Positions 44,074 to 52,317 of a DNA stretch of 64,000 nucleotides are shown here, in pieces. Origin of the DNA: JABDMH01 sp965223025 (GTDB lineage: Bacteria > Bacteroidota > Bacteroidia > Chitinophagales > Saprospiraceae). Both the position numbers and the translations under genes were made by a program. The notes below the pieces were generated by a model. The model worked only from the letters and a program-made list of their open reading frames with translations, had not been told where the DNA came from and did no database searches. The stretch lies in NCBI GenBank assembly GCA_965223025.1, contig CBDCVP010000022.1, forward strand, positions 620,001-684,000. The letters are read 5' to 3'. Within the stretch, counting starts at the first letter, position 1. Every line of letters begins with the position of its first letter.

Positions 44074-44571
44074 TTACTGAGTCAGTCCGGCTAGTTCTTC
44101 CTCCAGAGCTTCTTCATCGCCAGGCAGATATCCGGAATGCGTATATACTATTTCTCCCTTGCCATTGAGCAATAGGGTATGTGGCACGGACTGAAACTGT
44201 AGGGAGCGCATCAAGGTCTGATTTGAATCAGTAAGAATGGTGAATGGCCAGTCTTTCTCAGCAACTAGGGGTCCAACTTTTGCCAGTGCCCTGGCATTGT
44301 CTATGGATACTGCTACTAGGGACACATCGTAAGCTTCCTGCCAATCTGGAAAGACTTCTGCAATGGCATCCAGCTCCTTCTTACACGGATGGCACCAGGT
44401 CGCCCAAAAACTGATGATCGTAATTTGACCTACCTGTGGTACCTCACGAATATTCACCGTCTGCCCTTCCAGTGTTTTTACGGTGACATCCGGCAAGGTA
44501 TTTTGACCCTTCAGAGGAAGAGACAAGAAAATTAGACTCGTGATTATCAGGGTGTGAATAACAGTGCGCAT
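44074..44571 (-). CDS. TlpA-like thiol-disulfide oxidoreductase
   Basis: Exported thioredoxin-fold protein of 165 aa. The ATG at 44571 (MRTVIHTLIITSLIFLSLPL) gives a Sec signal peptide; the longer frame to 44622 lacks one. The active site is WATWCHPCKKEL (CxxC), the fold core is QITIISFWATWC ... VSLVAVSIDNARALAKVGP, and the cis-Pro segment is FQSVPHTLLLNGKGEIV. It probably reduces or oxidises disulfides in the periplasm. It is divergent from, and 133 bp away from, a DUF6029 gene followed by an Omp28 gene with its own CxxC, suggesting one redox-linked export module. Confidence 0.88.
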   Translation of the reverse strand: MRTVIHTLIITSLIFLSLPLKGQNTLPDVTVKTLEGQTVNIREVPQVGQITIISFWATWCHPCKKELDAIAEVFPDWQEAYDVSLVAVSIDNARALAKVGPLVAEKDWPFTILTDSNQTLMRSLQFQSVPHTLLLNGKGEIVYTHSGYLPGDEEALEEELAGLTQ

Positions 44572-44704
44572 ATTTGAAGCGTTTCTTATGATATTAACAA
44601 CTGGTATGGTCAAACCATTCAAAATGGGACTTAAAAGTAGAGCAAAGAACCTTGAGAATGATGGCCATGTCTCTATTTAACGAGACCATAACGAAAAATA
44701 TACC

Positions 44705-46324
44705 ATGATCCGTCTGATGGCAGTTGGCATCTTGGCCTACAGTTTTTTTTCTGTCTCAGCTCAAGACAAGGGGCAATTTTCAGGGCAATTGCAGATAGGC
44801 GCAAATGCTTACCTCAAAGATGAACGCATTGGTGCAGCTCAAACGCCGCAATACGAGTCGGAAAAATTTGGTGCTGATGCCTGGTTGGACCTTAACTACA
44901 AGATCAAAGGTTTTGACTTTGGTGTGCGTGGAGATCTCTTTGTCAATTCCAACCTCTTAAATCCCAACGATTCCTATAGTGATCAAGGATTGGGTCGCTG
45001 GCACATCCGAAAGCGATGGAAGTCAATCTATGTGCAAGTCGGATATATCTACGATCAAATAGGATCTGGAGTCATTTTTCGATCATACGAGCAGAGACCG
45101 CTTCTGATCGATAATGCGCTCCGTGGGGTCTCTATCCAGTATGACATCACACCTGACTGGAGCATCAAAGCTTTTACTGGAAGGCAAAAAAACCTACTCG
45201 AGACCTACCCGAGTACATTGAAGGGAGCTTCCCTTGAAGGATTCATTTCCGTCGGCCAAGAGAACGCCATTACTTTGGTCCCTGGAATCGGGATCATCGA
45301 TCGCAAATGGTCCGATGATCAGGTGGACGATCTCATCAACACCTTGCAAAACTACACCCCGATGGATAGCATTGGTTTTTACCATCACACCTATGCTTTT
45401 GCGATCTACAATACCTTATCTGCCGGTCCACTATCTTGGTATAGCGAAGCCGCCTTCAAGCAGCGAGGCATCTTCTTTGATGCCGATGCCGAAAGATTAT
45501 TGTATACCGGTGAGCAGACTTTGGGCAAATTCCGTAATGAAGATGGCAGTGTTTTTTACAACGCCCTCAGCGTAGGACTGAAAGGCTTCGGAGTTACGTT
45601 GGAGCACAAGCGTACTCAACACTTCACCTTCAGAGCCGACCCATTTAGTGCCATAAATCGTGGATTAATCAATTTCCTACCACCCATGTCGCGAGTCAAC
45701 TCCTTTAGATTAAAGTCAAGATATGTACCAGCCACTCGCGAGGTCGCAGAGAATGCATGGCAACTGGAGCTGAGGTACACCCTTTCCAAGAAATGGAAAC
45801 TCGTACAGTACTTTTCTCATATCTCCGATCTCAAAGGCACTCAACTCTATCGAGAAATCGATCATGAAGTCCATTTTAAGCAGTCACGACAAAGACAGTA
45901 TACCCTTGGGCTCCAGCTGCAGCGCTACAATCAAGCTGTTTTTGAGGGAAAATCAGGCGTGCCAATGGTAAGCACTGTGATTCCATATTTGGAGATCTTG
46001 CAGAAATTCAAGAAAAGACGATCCTTAAGGTTGGAGGGTCAGTACATGCACTCAAAACAAGATTTTGGCAGTTGGGTCTTTGCTCTTCTCGAATATACGT
46101 TAGCACCAAAATGGTCCTTTGCTGTGTCGGATATGTACAACATCGCACCGAAGAAGACCATGGCCATCCACTATCCTCGGATAGATCTTACCTTTGTCAA
46201 GAAAGCCACCAGAATCGGTCTCAGTTACGTGAAGCAGGTAGAAGGTGTCGTCTGTGCTGGAGGTATTTGCAGGCTGGAACCTGCTTTTAGTGGTGTCAAA
46301 CTATCATTTTCGTCCACCTTCTAA
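44705..46324 (+). CDS. DUF6029 outer-membrane barrel-like protein
   Basis: 539 aa, signal peptide MIRLMAVGILAYSFFSVSAQ. The mature part has periodic amphipathic strands (QLQIGANAYLKDERIG, ADAWLDLNYKIKGFDFGVRG, KAFTGRQKNLLETYP, YTLGLQLQRYNQAVFEG, ATRIGLSYVKQVEG) and ends on SFSSTF, an aromatic C-terminus as in outer-membrane barrels. I recall this organisation as the DUF6029 family of Bacteroidota. A two-cysteine motif VVCAGGICRLEPAF near the C-terminus could be a disulfide target of the neighbouring thiol enzymes. Its role is unknown; it is followed after 18 nt by the Omp28 gene. Confidence 0.75.
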   Translation: MIRLMAVGILAYSFFSVSAQDKGQFSGQLQIGANAYLKDERIGAAQTPQYESEKFGADAWLDLNYKIKGFDFGVRGDLFVNSNLLNPNDSYSDQGLGRWHIRKRWKSIYVQVGYIYDQIGSGVIFRSYEQRPLLIDNALRGVSIQYDITPDWSIKAFTGRQKNLLETYPSTLKGASLEGFISVGQENAITLVPGIGIIDRKWSDDQVDDLINTLQNYTPMDSIGFYHHTYAFAIYNTLSAGPLSWYSEAAFKQRGIFFDADAERLLYTGEQTLGKFRNEDGSVFYNALSVGLKGFGVTLEHKRTQHFTFRADPFSAINRGLINFLPPMSRVNSFRLKSRYVPATREVAENAWQLELRYTLSKKWKLVQYFSHISDLKGTQLYREIDHEVHFKQSRQRQYTLGLQLQRYNQAVFEGKSGVPMVSTVIPYLEILQKFKKRRSLRLEGQYMHSKQDFGSWVFALLEYTLAPKWSFAVSDMYNIAPKKTMAIHYPRIDLTFVKKATRIGLSYVKQVEGVVCAGGICRLEPAFSGVKLSFSSTF

Positions 46325-46342
46325 GTAGGTAAGTATCTATCC

Positions 46343-47164
46343 ATGGAAAAAGTGATCTTTATCTGCCTGTTATTGCTGACCTTATCCGCTTGCGAGAAAA
46401 ACCCACCCGAATATAGCCTAATCAAACCGACTGAAAGTGATCGGAAGGTTTTGGTAGAGGAGTTTTCAGGTGCGCTTTGCCCGAACTGTCCACAGGGAAC
46501 TCAAGATCTGGAAAATCTCAAGTCCATATACAAAGACAATCTCATCATCGTGACTATCCACGCCGGAGATTTTGCTTTTCCATACCCCGAGAGCAAATAT
46601 GATTTCACTACGGATGCTGGCAATGAGCTGTTGAAATTCCTTGGCAATCCCCTAGGCTATCCCTCTTCAGTCATCAACAGGGTAAAACAAGGTCAGAGTT
46701 TTCAATCTTTTGCCAGTAAGTGGGCAAGTCTGATCGCCAATGAGCTTGAGAAGCCCGCTATCATAAACTTGAGCATGCAACTGGATTATGATCAAGACAC
46801 TAGGTTTTTGGCAGTCAAGGTGACCGCCTTACCCCTGGTTGAGATCACGGAAGGCCTGAATCTATCTGTCCTCATCAAAGAAAGTAGCATCATCGATCCT
46901 CAGGCAGACCGGGCAGCAGCAAGCGGCGTGGTGATTGAGTATGCACACAAAGATGTGCTGCGGATGATGTTGTCGGCACCTGCAGGAGATCTGCTCACCA
47001 TAGCAGCAGAGGCATTTGTGCCGTATGAAAAATCATATGCCTTCACACTACCCCCTGAAGATGGCTGGTGGAGAGCCAATAACTGTGAAGTCGTCGCGTT
47101 CGTATCACTGGCATCCTCGTCGATCGAAATCATACAAGCTCACTCTGAGTCTGTGACACCCTGA
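46343..47164 (+). CDS. Omp28-related lipoprotein
   Basis: Outer-membrane lipoprotein of 273 aa. Signal peptide MEKVIFICLLLLTLSACEKN with lipobox LSAC (Cys17). A thioredoxin-like N-terminal part, VLVEEFSGALCPNCPQGTQD with C-x-x-C, then VTIHAGDFAFPY, matches Omp28 proteins, in which a CxxC sits on a thioredoxin-like fold. The C-terminal half is beta-rich. The adjacency to DUF6029 and tlpA is a recognisable Bacteroidota arrangement (recalled, not verified here). A redox role is inferred from the CxxC. Confidence 0.82.
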   Translation: MEKVIFICLLLLTLSACEKNPPEYSLIKPTESDRKVLVEEFSGALCPNCPQGTQDLENLKSIYKDNLIIVTIHAGDFAFPYPESKYDFTTDAGNELLKFLGNPLGYPSSVINRVKQGQSFQSFASKWASLIANELEKPAIINLSMQLDYDQDTRFLAVKVTALPLVEITEGLNLSVLIKESSIIDPQADRAAASGVVIEYAHKDVLRMMLSAPAGDLLTIAAEAFVPYEKSYAFTLPPEDGWWRANNCEVVAFVSLASSSIEIIQAHSESVTP

Positions 47165-47252
47165 CAGGTCTTGAGAGATAGAAATATCCTGCAGGAGACC
47201 GCCCCATGCTCAATCATCTCGTCAATGCCACCCAATCGCCAAGGTAAGTTGC

Positions 47253-47260
47253 TATCTTTG
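47253..47260 (+). promoter_or_regulatory. -7 box upstream of pheT
   Basis: TATCTTTG followed by CCC matches TAnnTTTG and lies 19 nt before the pheT ATG. No clear -33 element at 19-21 nt upstream. Confidence 0.45.
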
Positions 47261-47279
47261 CCCGCTGAATCGTCTGAGT

Positions 47280-49718
47280 ATGAAGATTTCTCTTAATTGG
47301 CTGCGAGATTATATCGCTTTGGAACAAACCCCACAGGAAATCTGCGACATCCTGACTGAAATCGGTTTGGAGGTTGAGGGCATGGAAACTATTGAGTGCA
47401 TCAAAGGAGGCCTTAGGGGAGTAGTGGTGGGTGAAGTACAGACCTGTGAAAAACACCCAAATGCAGATAGATTGTCACTGACTACTGTTGATGTAGGTAG
47501 TGATGAGAAGCTGCAGATCGTATGTGGAGCTCCTAATGTAGCAGTAGGTCAGAAAGTGCTGGTGGCAACGATTGGTACGACCTTGTACGATAGAGAGGGG
47601 TCTCCATGGCAGATCAAGAAAGGCAAGATCAGGGGTACCGAATCACGTGGAATGATCTGTGCCGAAGACGAGCTGGGACTGGGAAATACGCATGATGGCA
47701 TTGTAGTCATGGATGATGAGGCAAAAGTGGGAGCCGCGGCTAGTGAATACTTTGATACCGGTGAAGACATAGTCTATGACATTGGTTTGACCCCAAATCG
47801 ATCTGATGCTACCTGCCACCTAGGTGTCGCCAGAGACCTGGCTGCTGCCCTCAAAATCAATCATGGCCACACCGGTGAGGTAGTCATACCAAGCGTAGAT
47901 GGATGGAAGATTGACAACCAAGATCACAAGGTGACCATCGAGGTAGAGAATCACGAAGCTTGTCCAAGATATGCCGGAGTTTCTCTACAAAACATTACTA
48001 TTGGCGAATCTCCACAATGGCTAAAGGACAAGCTAAACTCGATCGGCGTCCGACCAATCAACAATGTGGTAGATGCCACCAACTTTGTACTGCATGAGTT
48101 GGGACAGCCCCTACACGCATTTGATCAAGATCAGATCACTGATCAGACGGTACGGGTAAAGACCCTGGAAGCAGGTACCACCTTTCTATCATTGGACGAA
48201 AAAGAGCGGTCCTTGTCTGAGGGAGACCTGATGATCTGTGATGGCCATGATCAGGGCCTATGCATTGCAGGTGTCTTCGGAGGGCTGCATTCCGGGGTCA
48301 CCAACACCACTACCAATCTCTTCCTGGAGTCGGCACACTTCGATAGTAAATGGGTAAGACGCAGCAGCACCAGGCATCTGTTGTTTTCCGATGCTGCCAA
48401 AGTCTTCGAAAAGGGTAGTGATCCCAACATCTGCGTCCTAGCCCTCAAGAGAGCAGCTCTGCTCATCAAATCACTTACCGGTGGTCAGATCTCATCTGAG
48501 ATTCAAGACATTTATCCTCATCCTGTCAAGCCCAGGGAGATCACACTTTCCTATCGGCGATTGAATGCACTAATAGGCACCGAAATTACACCAACACAAG
48601 TGCAGCAGATCGTCAAGGCAATGGATATGGTGATCCGTCATGACAGCGATTCAGAGCTGGTCGTGACAGTACCCACCAACAAAGCAGATGTGGCCCGAGA
48701 GGCCGATCTAATAGAAGAGATACTAAGAATCTACGGCTACAACCGGGTGCCAGTGCCAGAGCGCATGCATTTTGCCGTCAACACCACTACAAGGCCAGAT
48801 CCGTCTAAGGTGCGCGACCGGGTAGCGGATTACCTGGCAACTTTAGGATTCCAGGAAATGATGAATATGTCGATGGTCGACAAGAAGTATACCGAAAATG
48901 TGTTTCGAATAGAGGAGGAAAAGCTGATCAGAATCAACAACACCTCTAACGTACAGGTAGAAGTCATGCGCCCCAAAATGCTCATCAGTGCCCTGGAAAC
49001 GATCCGCAATAATCAATATCGTCAGCAGTCCGGCATCAGACTCTTTGAATTTGGCAAGAGCTATCAACAGATCGATGGCAACTATCACGAGGCCAACCAT
49101 CTCAGTGTATCCCTTACGGGATGGAGCGATGAGTCATGGCTCGCTCCCACCTTAAGGAATGCTCATGAGTTTTTCGTGCTTAAAAGCATCTCCGAAAACA
49201 TTTTGAATCTATTGGGCATCGAGCGATGGAAATCGCAATCGACCAATAATCGGGACTTTAGTAACGGAATGGACATATGGCACAAAAAAACACGAATAGC
49301 CAGTCTCGGCAAGATACACCACCAGCTCTTAAGTGGTATGGATGTCAAGGGTCCCATCCATTACCTTGAGTTCGATTGGGATCCACTACTCACACTGGTA
49401 CAGATCGACGACGTCGCCGTGGAACCAATCAGTCGCTTTCCATCGGTACGCAGAGATCTCGCCGTAGTGGTAGAACGATCGGTGTCATTTTCTCAAATGG
49501 AAGCAATCGTTACAGCACAAGCAGGTTCGCTACTGTCTTCGATTAATCTCTTTGATATCTACGAAGACGATCAAACCCTGGGGCCGCAGAAAAAATCTTA
49601 TGCCATCGGTCTTACATTTCGGGACAAAGCCAAGACATTATCCGACAAGGAAGTCGACAAAATCGTGGCGCGCATTCTCCAACAACTGGAGAAGCAACTA
49701 GATGCGAGGCTCAGGTAG
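47280..49718 (+). CDS. pheT: Phenylalanine-tRNA ligase, beta subunit
   Basis: Beta subunit of the alpha2beta2 enzyme that charges tRNA-Phe. 812 aa. Order: MKISLNWLRDYIALEQTPQE start; tRNA-binding OB fold (about 40-150; GEVQTCEKHPNADRLSLTTV); B3/B4 editing domain (about 210-390; INNVVDATNFVLHELGQPLH, FGGLHSGVT); B5 domain (about 405-480); catalytic-like core (about 490-690); C-terminal ferredoxin-fold anticodon-binding domain (about 715-812; PSVRRDLAVVVERSVSFSQM). All domains are present. pheS is not nearby, as in many Bacteroidota. Converges on rny. Confidence 0.97.
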   Translation: MKISLNWLRDYIALEQTPQEICDILTEIGLEVEGMETIECIKGGLRGVVVGEVQTCEKHPNADRLSLTTVDVGSDEKLQIVCGAPNVAVGQKVLVATIGTTLYDREGSPWQIKKGKIRGTESRGMICAEDELGLGNTHDGIVVMDDEAKVGAAASEYFDTGEDIVYDIGLTPNRSDATCHLGVARDLAAALKINHGHTGEVVIPSVDGWKIDNQDHKVTIEVENHEACPRYAGVSLQNITIGESPQWLKDKLNSIGVRPINNVVDATNFVLHELGQPLHAFDQDQITDQTVRVKTLEAGTTFLSLDEKERSLSEGDLMICDGHDQGLCIAGVFGGLHSGVTNTTTNLFLESAHFDSKWVRRSSTRHLLFSDAAKVFEKGSDPNICVLALKRAALLIKSLTGGQISSEIQDIYPHPVKPREITLSYRRLNALIGTEITPTQVQQIVKAMDMVIRHDSDSELVVTVPTNKADVAREADLIEEILRIYGYNRVPVPERMHFAVNTTTRPDPSKVRDRVADYLATLGFQEMMNMSMVDKKYTENVFRIEEEKLIRINNTSNVQVEVMRPKMLISALETIRNNQYRQQSGIRLFEFGKSYQQIDGNYHEANHLSVSLTGWSDESWLAPTLRNAHEFFVLKSISENILNLLGIERWKSQSTNNRDFSNGMDIWHKKTRIASLGKIHHQLLSGMDVKGPIHYLEFDWDPLLTLVQIDDVAVEPISRFPSVRRDLAVVVERSVSFSQMEAIVTAQAGSLLSSINLFDIYEDDQTLGPQKKSYAIGLTFRDKAKTLSDKEVDKIVARILQQLEKQLDARLR

Positions 49719-49760
49719 ATGTGCGGGATTAGTCAACTCCCTTTTGTGGAGGTTACTAAT

Positions 49761-51422
49761 CTATTTGGCCACACTAACCGCCCGCTTTTCTCTGATCACT
49801 GTCACCTTAATCTGTCCGGGATACTGCATTTCGTCTTGGATCTTCTGAGATATCATAAAGCTAAGATCGTCGGCATAGGCATCCGTCACTTTATCACTCT
49901 CTACGATCACCCTAAGCTCGCGACCAGCCTGCATGGCAAAAGCCTTTTGCACACCATCGTAACTCATGGCCAGTTCTTCCAGTTCACCGATGCGCTTGAG
50001 GTAGCTCTCGAGGATCTCTCTACGGGCTCCTGGTCTGGCACCGGAGATGGCATCGCATGCCTGCACAATGGGTGAAATGATGTTGTTCATCTCGACTTCA
50101 TCATGATGGGCTCCTACTGCATTACACACAGCGGGGTGTTCTTTGTGTTTTTCACACATTTCCATGCCTAGGATGGCGTGGGAGAGTTCTGTTTCCTCTT
50201 CGGCAACTTTGCCAAGGTCATGCAGCAGGCCAGCACGTTTGGCCAGTTTGGTTTGCTTCCTGCTAAGGCCAAGCTCCGCGGCCATGATGGCACAAAGGTT
50301 GGCGGTCTCAATGCTGTGTTTAAGCAGATTCTGTCCGTAAGATGATCTAAACCTCATGCGACCCACCATCCTCACCAAGGCAGGATTCAACCCATGGATA
50401 TCTAACTCGATCACCGTGCGTTCACCGATCTCTACAATCTGCTCCTCTAGCTGTCTTCGAGTCTTACCCACCACTTCCTCGATTCTGGCAGGATGGATTC
50501 TGCCATCGGAAACCAGACGTTTTAGTGAAAGTCTGCACAGCTCACGGCGGATCGGATCAAAGCTTGATATCACAATGGCTTCTGGGGTATCGTCCACCAC
50601 GATCTCAGCTCCGGTTGCAGCTTCCAGCGCTCGGATATTTCGGCCTTCGCGACCGATGATCTGTCCCTTGATGTCGTCTGAATCGAGATTAAAGACCGTC
50701 ACCGTATTTTCGATGGTATATTCTGCACACATGCGCTGGATGGACTGAACCACGATTTTCTTAGCTTCTTTATTGGCATTGATTTTGGCCTGCTCAATCG
50801 TCTGCTTAACCAAAGACATCGCATCTGTTTCAGCTTTGGCCTTGACCGCCTCCAGCAAGCTCTCTTTGGCTTCTGTCTCGGAGAGTTTTGCAATATTCTC
50901 AAGCTCCTTGATCCTTTGCTCATTTGCCTCGGCAAGCACTTCCTTTCGTTTGGCCACTATCTTCATTTGCTTATCGAGGTTCTCCCGAATGGTCTTCACC
51001 TCAGATTCCTGTTGCTCTACCAGATCCACCCGATCTTGAAATGTCTTTTCCTGAGATCTCAAATCCTTCTCTTTTTCCACCACTTCCATTTCGCGCTCAC
51101 GCATCTCGATGCGATGTTGACTTTTTCTCTCCTCGTAATCAGCCTTCAGTTTGGTAAATTTCTCCTTGGCCTCCTGAATCTTCTTTTGCTTGATGCTTTC
51201 ATTCTTCCCTTCGGCCTTAGAAATAATCTTCTCAGCTTTTGTTTCTGCTTCATCGATCATTCGTTTGGCGGTGAGACGAGCTTCCTGGATGACCAGGTCA
51301 GCCTTCTTGTTGGTTTCATCCGTTTTTTGCTGATGATTTCTTCTCAGAAACAAGCCTACACCAATCAGGCCCAATACAGCACCTGCCACTAACCCTATAA
51401 CTCCGTTCAAGAGCAAATCCAT
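49761..51422 (-). CDS. rny: Ribonuclease Y
   Basis: Membrane-anchored endoribonuclease that starts mRNA decay. 553 aa. N-terminal membrane helix (LLNGVIGLVAGAVLGLIGVG, residues about 4-25); long charged coiled coil to about residue 230 (KAEKIISKAEGKNESIKQKK); KH domain (about 240-310; VFNLDSDDIKGQIIGREGRN); HD domain (about 360-460; GLLHDLGKVAEEETELSHA, with the metal-binding HD pair). The coiled-coil part is slightly longer than in Firmicutes enzymes. It is the last gene of an operon with a coiled-coil protein and zapA, 81 nt after zapA. Confidence 0.95.
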   Translation of the reverse strand: MDLLLNGVIGLVAGAVLGLIGVGLFLRRNHQQKTDETNKKADLVIQEARLTAKRMIDEAETKAEKIISKAEGKNESIKQKKIQEAKEKFTKLKADYEERKSQHRIEMREREMEVVEKEKDLRSQEKTFQDRVDLVEQQESEVKTIRENLDKQMKIVAKRKEVLAEANEQRIKELENIAKLSETEAKESLLEAVKAKAETDAMSLVKQTIEQAKINANKEAKKIVVQSIQRMCAEYTIENTVTVFNLDSDDIKGQIIGREGRNIRALEAATGAEIVVDDTPEAIVISSFDPIRRELCRLSLKRLVSDGRIHPARIEEVVGKTRRQLEEQIVEIGERTVIELDIHGLNPALVRMVGRMRFRSSYGQNLLKHSIETANLCAIMAAELGLSRKQTKLAKRAGLLHDLGKVAEEETELSHAILGMEMCEKHKEHPAVCNAVGAHHDEVEMNNIISPIVQACDAISGARPGARREILESYLKRIGELEELAMSYDGVQKAFAMQAGRELRVIVESDKVTDAYADDLSFMISQKIQDEMQYPGQIKVTVIREKRAVSVAK

Positions 51423-51503
51423 GACTATGTATTTTCAGTTTAACAATATTAATTGCAGACCCTTGATCTGCAGACCATCAGATGTTGGAGGACGATAAGG
51501 TGA

Positions 51504-51794
51504 CTACTTGAGAATTTCGTCGATCATTGATTCGAGGCGATCAACCTTTTGGTTCAACAGCTCGGGAACATTGTTTGCCTGCTTGACCTTCTTGTAATCT
51601 ACTGCGTAGGTAAGCAAGGCCATGGCAAGACAATCTTGCTTATCCTTATTGATATAGGTGAGTTGGAAATCCTTTACCTTTTCATTGATGTCTTCAACGA
51701 CCTGCTGGATGGAAACCCTGTCTTTCTCCTTCACCCTAAGGGGATAGGAACGTCCAGCTATATTGACAGTCATACTTTTGGTCTCCTCCTCCAT
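51504..51794 (-). CDS. zapA: Cell division protein ZapA
   Basis: FtsZ-ring associated protein of about 96 aa. The ATG at 51794 (MEEETKSMTVNIAGRSYPLR) starts 1 nt after the upstream gene's stop; a longer frame would overlap it. Motifs: VNIAGRSYPLRVKEKDRVSI (N-terminal globular domain) and the C-terminal coiled coil (VPELLNQKVDRLESMIDEIL). Its helical tail forms dimers/tetramers that cross-link FtsZ filaments. The order coiled-coil protein-zapA-rny, convergent with pheT, supports the call. Confidence 0.85.
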   Translation of the reverse strand: MEEETKSMTVNIAGRSYPLRVKEKDRVSIQQVVEDINEKVKDFQLTYINKDKQDCLAMALLTYAVDYKKVKQANNVPELLNQKVDRLESMIDEILK

Positions 51795-51795
51795 G

Positions 51796-52077
51796 TCACA
51801 TACTGTTGATGATCTCAATACAGTGTTCTACCTCACCAATATACTTATCAAGGTCTTTCTTATACTGAGCAACCCTAATTCCATCAAGTTTGCCCCCTTT
51901 ATCCAAGTCTACTCTTTGATCATCTTGATGATTGACTCGCACCTTTTCTGCTTCCTGCTTAATCTTAACGTTCTCTTCTATAAGCATGATATTCTCTTTT
52001 CGCAAGTACTCGATCTTCTGACTAAGTTCTTTAACCTTGTCCTGTAGACCGTCCAACTTCTTGAGTACATCTTGCAT
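51796..52077 (-). CDS. Small coiled-coil protein (ZapB-like)
   Basis: 93 aa, almost entirely coiled coil (LDGLQDKVKELSQKIEYLRK, EENVKIKQEAEKVR), ending in a short helix (LDKYIGEVEHCIEIINSM). The length and composition resemble division protein ZapB, but coiled coils are easy to match by chance. It lies directly upstream of zapA, which supports a division role. Its start codon follows the -7 box at 52082 by only 4 nt. Confidence 0.7.
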   Translation of the reverse strand: MQDVLKKLDGLQDKVKELSQKIEYLRKENIMLIEENVKIKQEAEKVRVNHQDDQRVDLDKGGKLDGIRVAQYKKDLDKYIGEVEHCIEIINSM

Positions 52078-52081
52078 CGTT

Positions 52082-52089
52082 CAAATATA
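52082..52089 (-). promoter_or_regulatory. -7 box for the coiled-coil-zapA-rny operon
   Basis: On the minus strand TATATTTG (complement of 52082-52089) matches TAnnTTTG. It is 4 nt before the ATG (52077), so the transcript would be leaderless or nearly so. Confidence 0.45.
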
Positions 52090-52317
52090 GTCAGATTCCT
52101 GTTAATCATGCTTGTTCTTAGCAAAGCAAGTGCAGCAAATTCTTGACTGGGTCAAGTATGATGTATGGCCAATGGAGACGACGAAGTTTTTATCGGCAAG
52201 GAGTCCCAAAGTCAGGTGATGATACGGATCAGGCTCCCGGGACCGCACGGAAATTGGATAAGAGCTACCAACTGATTGATGTCTAGGGTCAGCTTGAGAA
52301 GGATGCCGCCATCTTGT

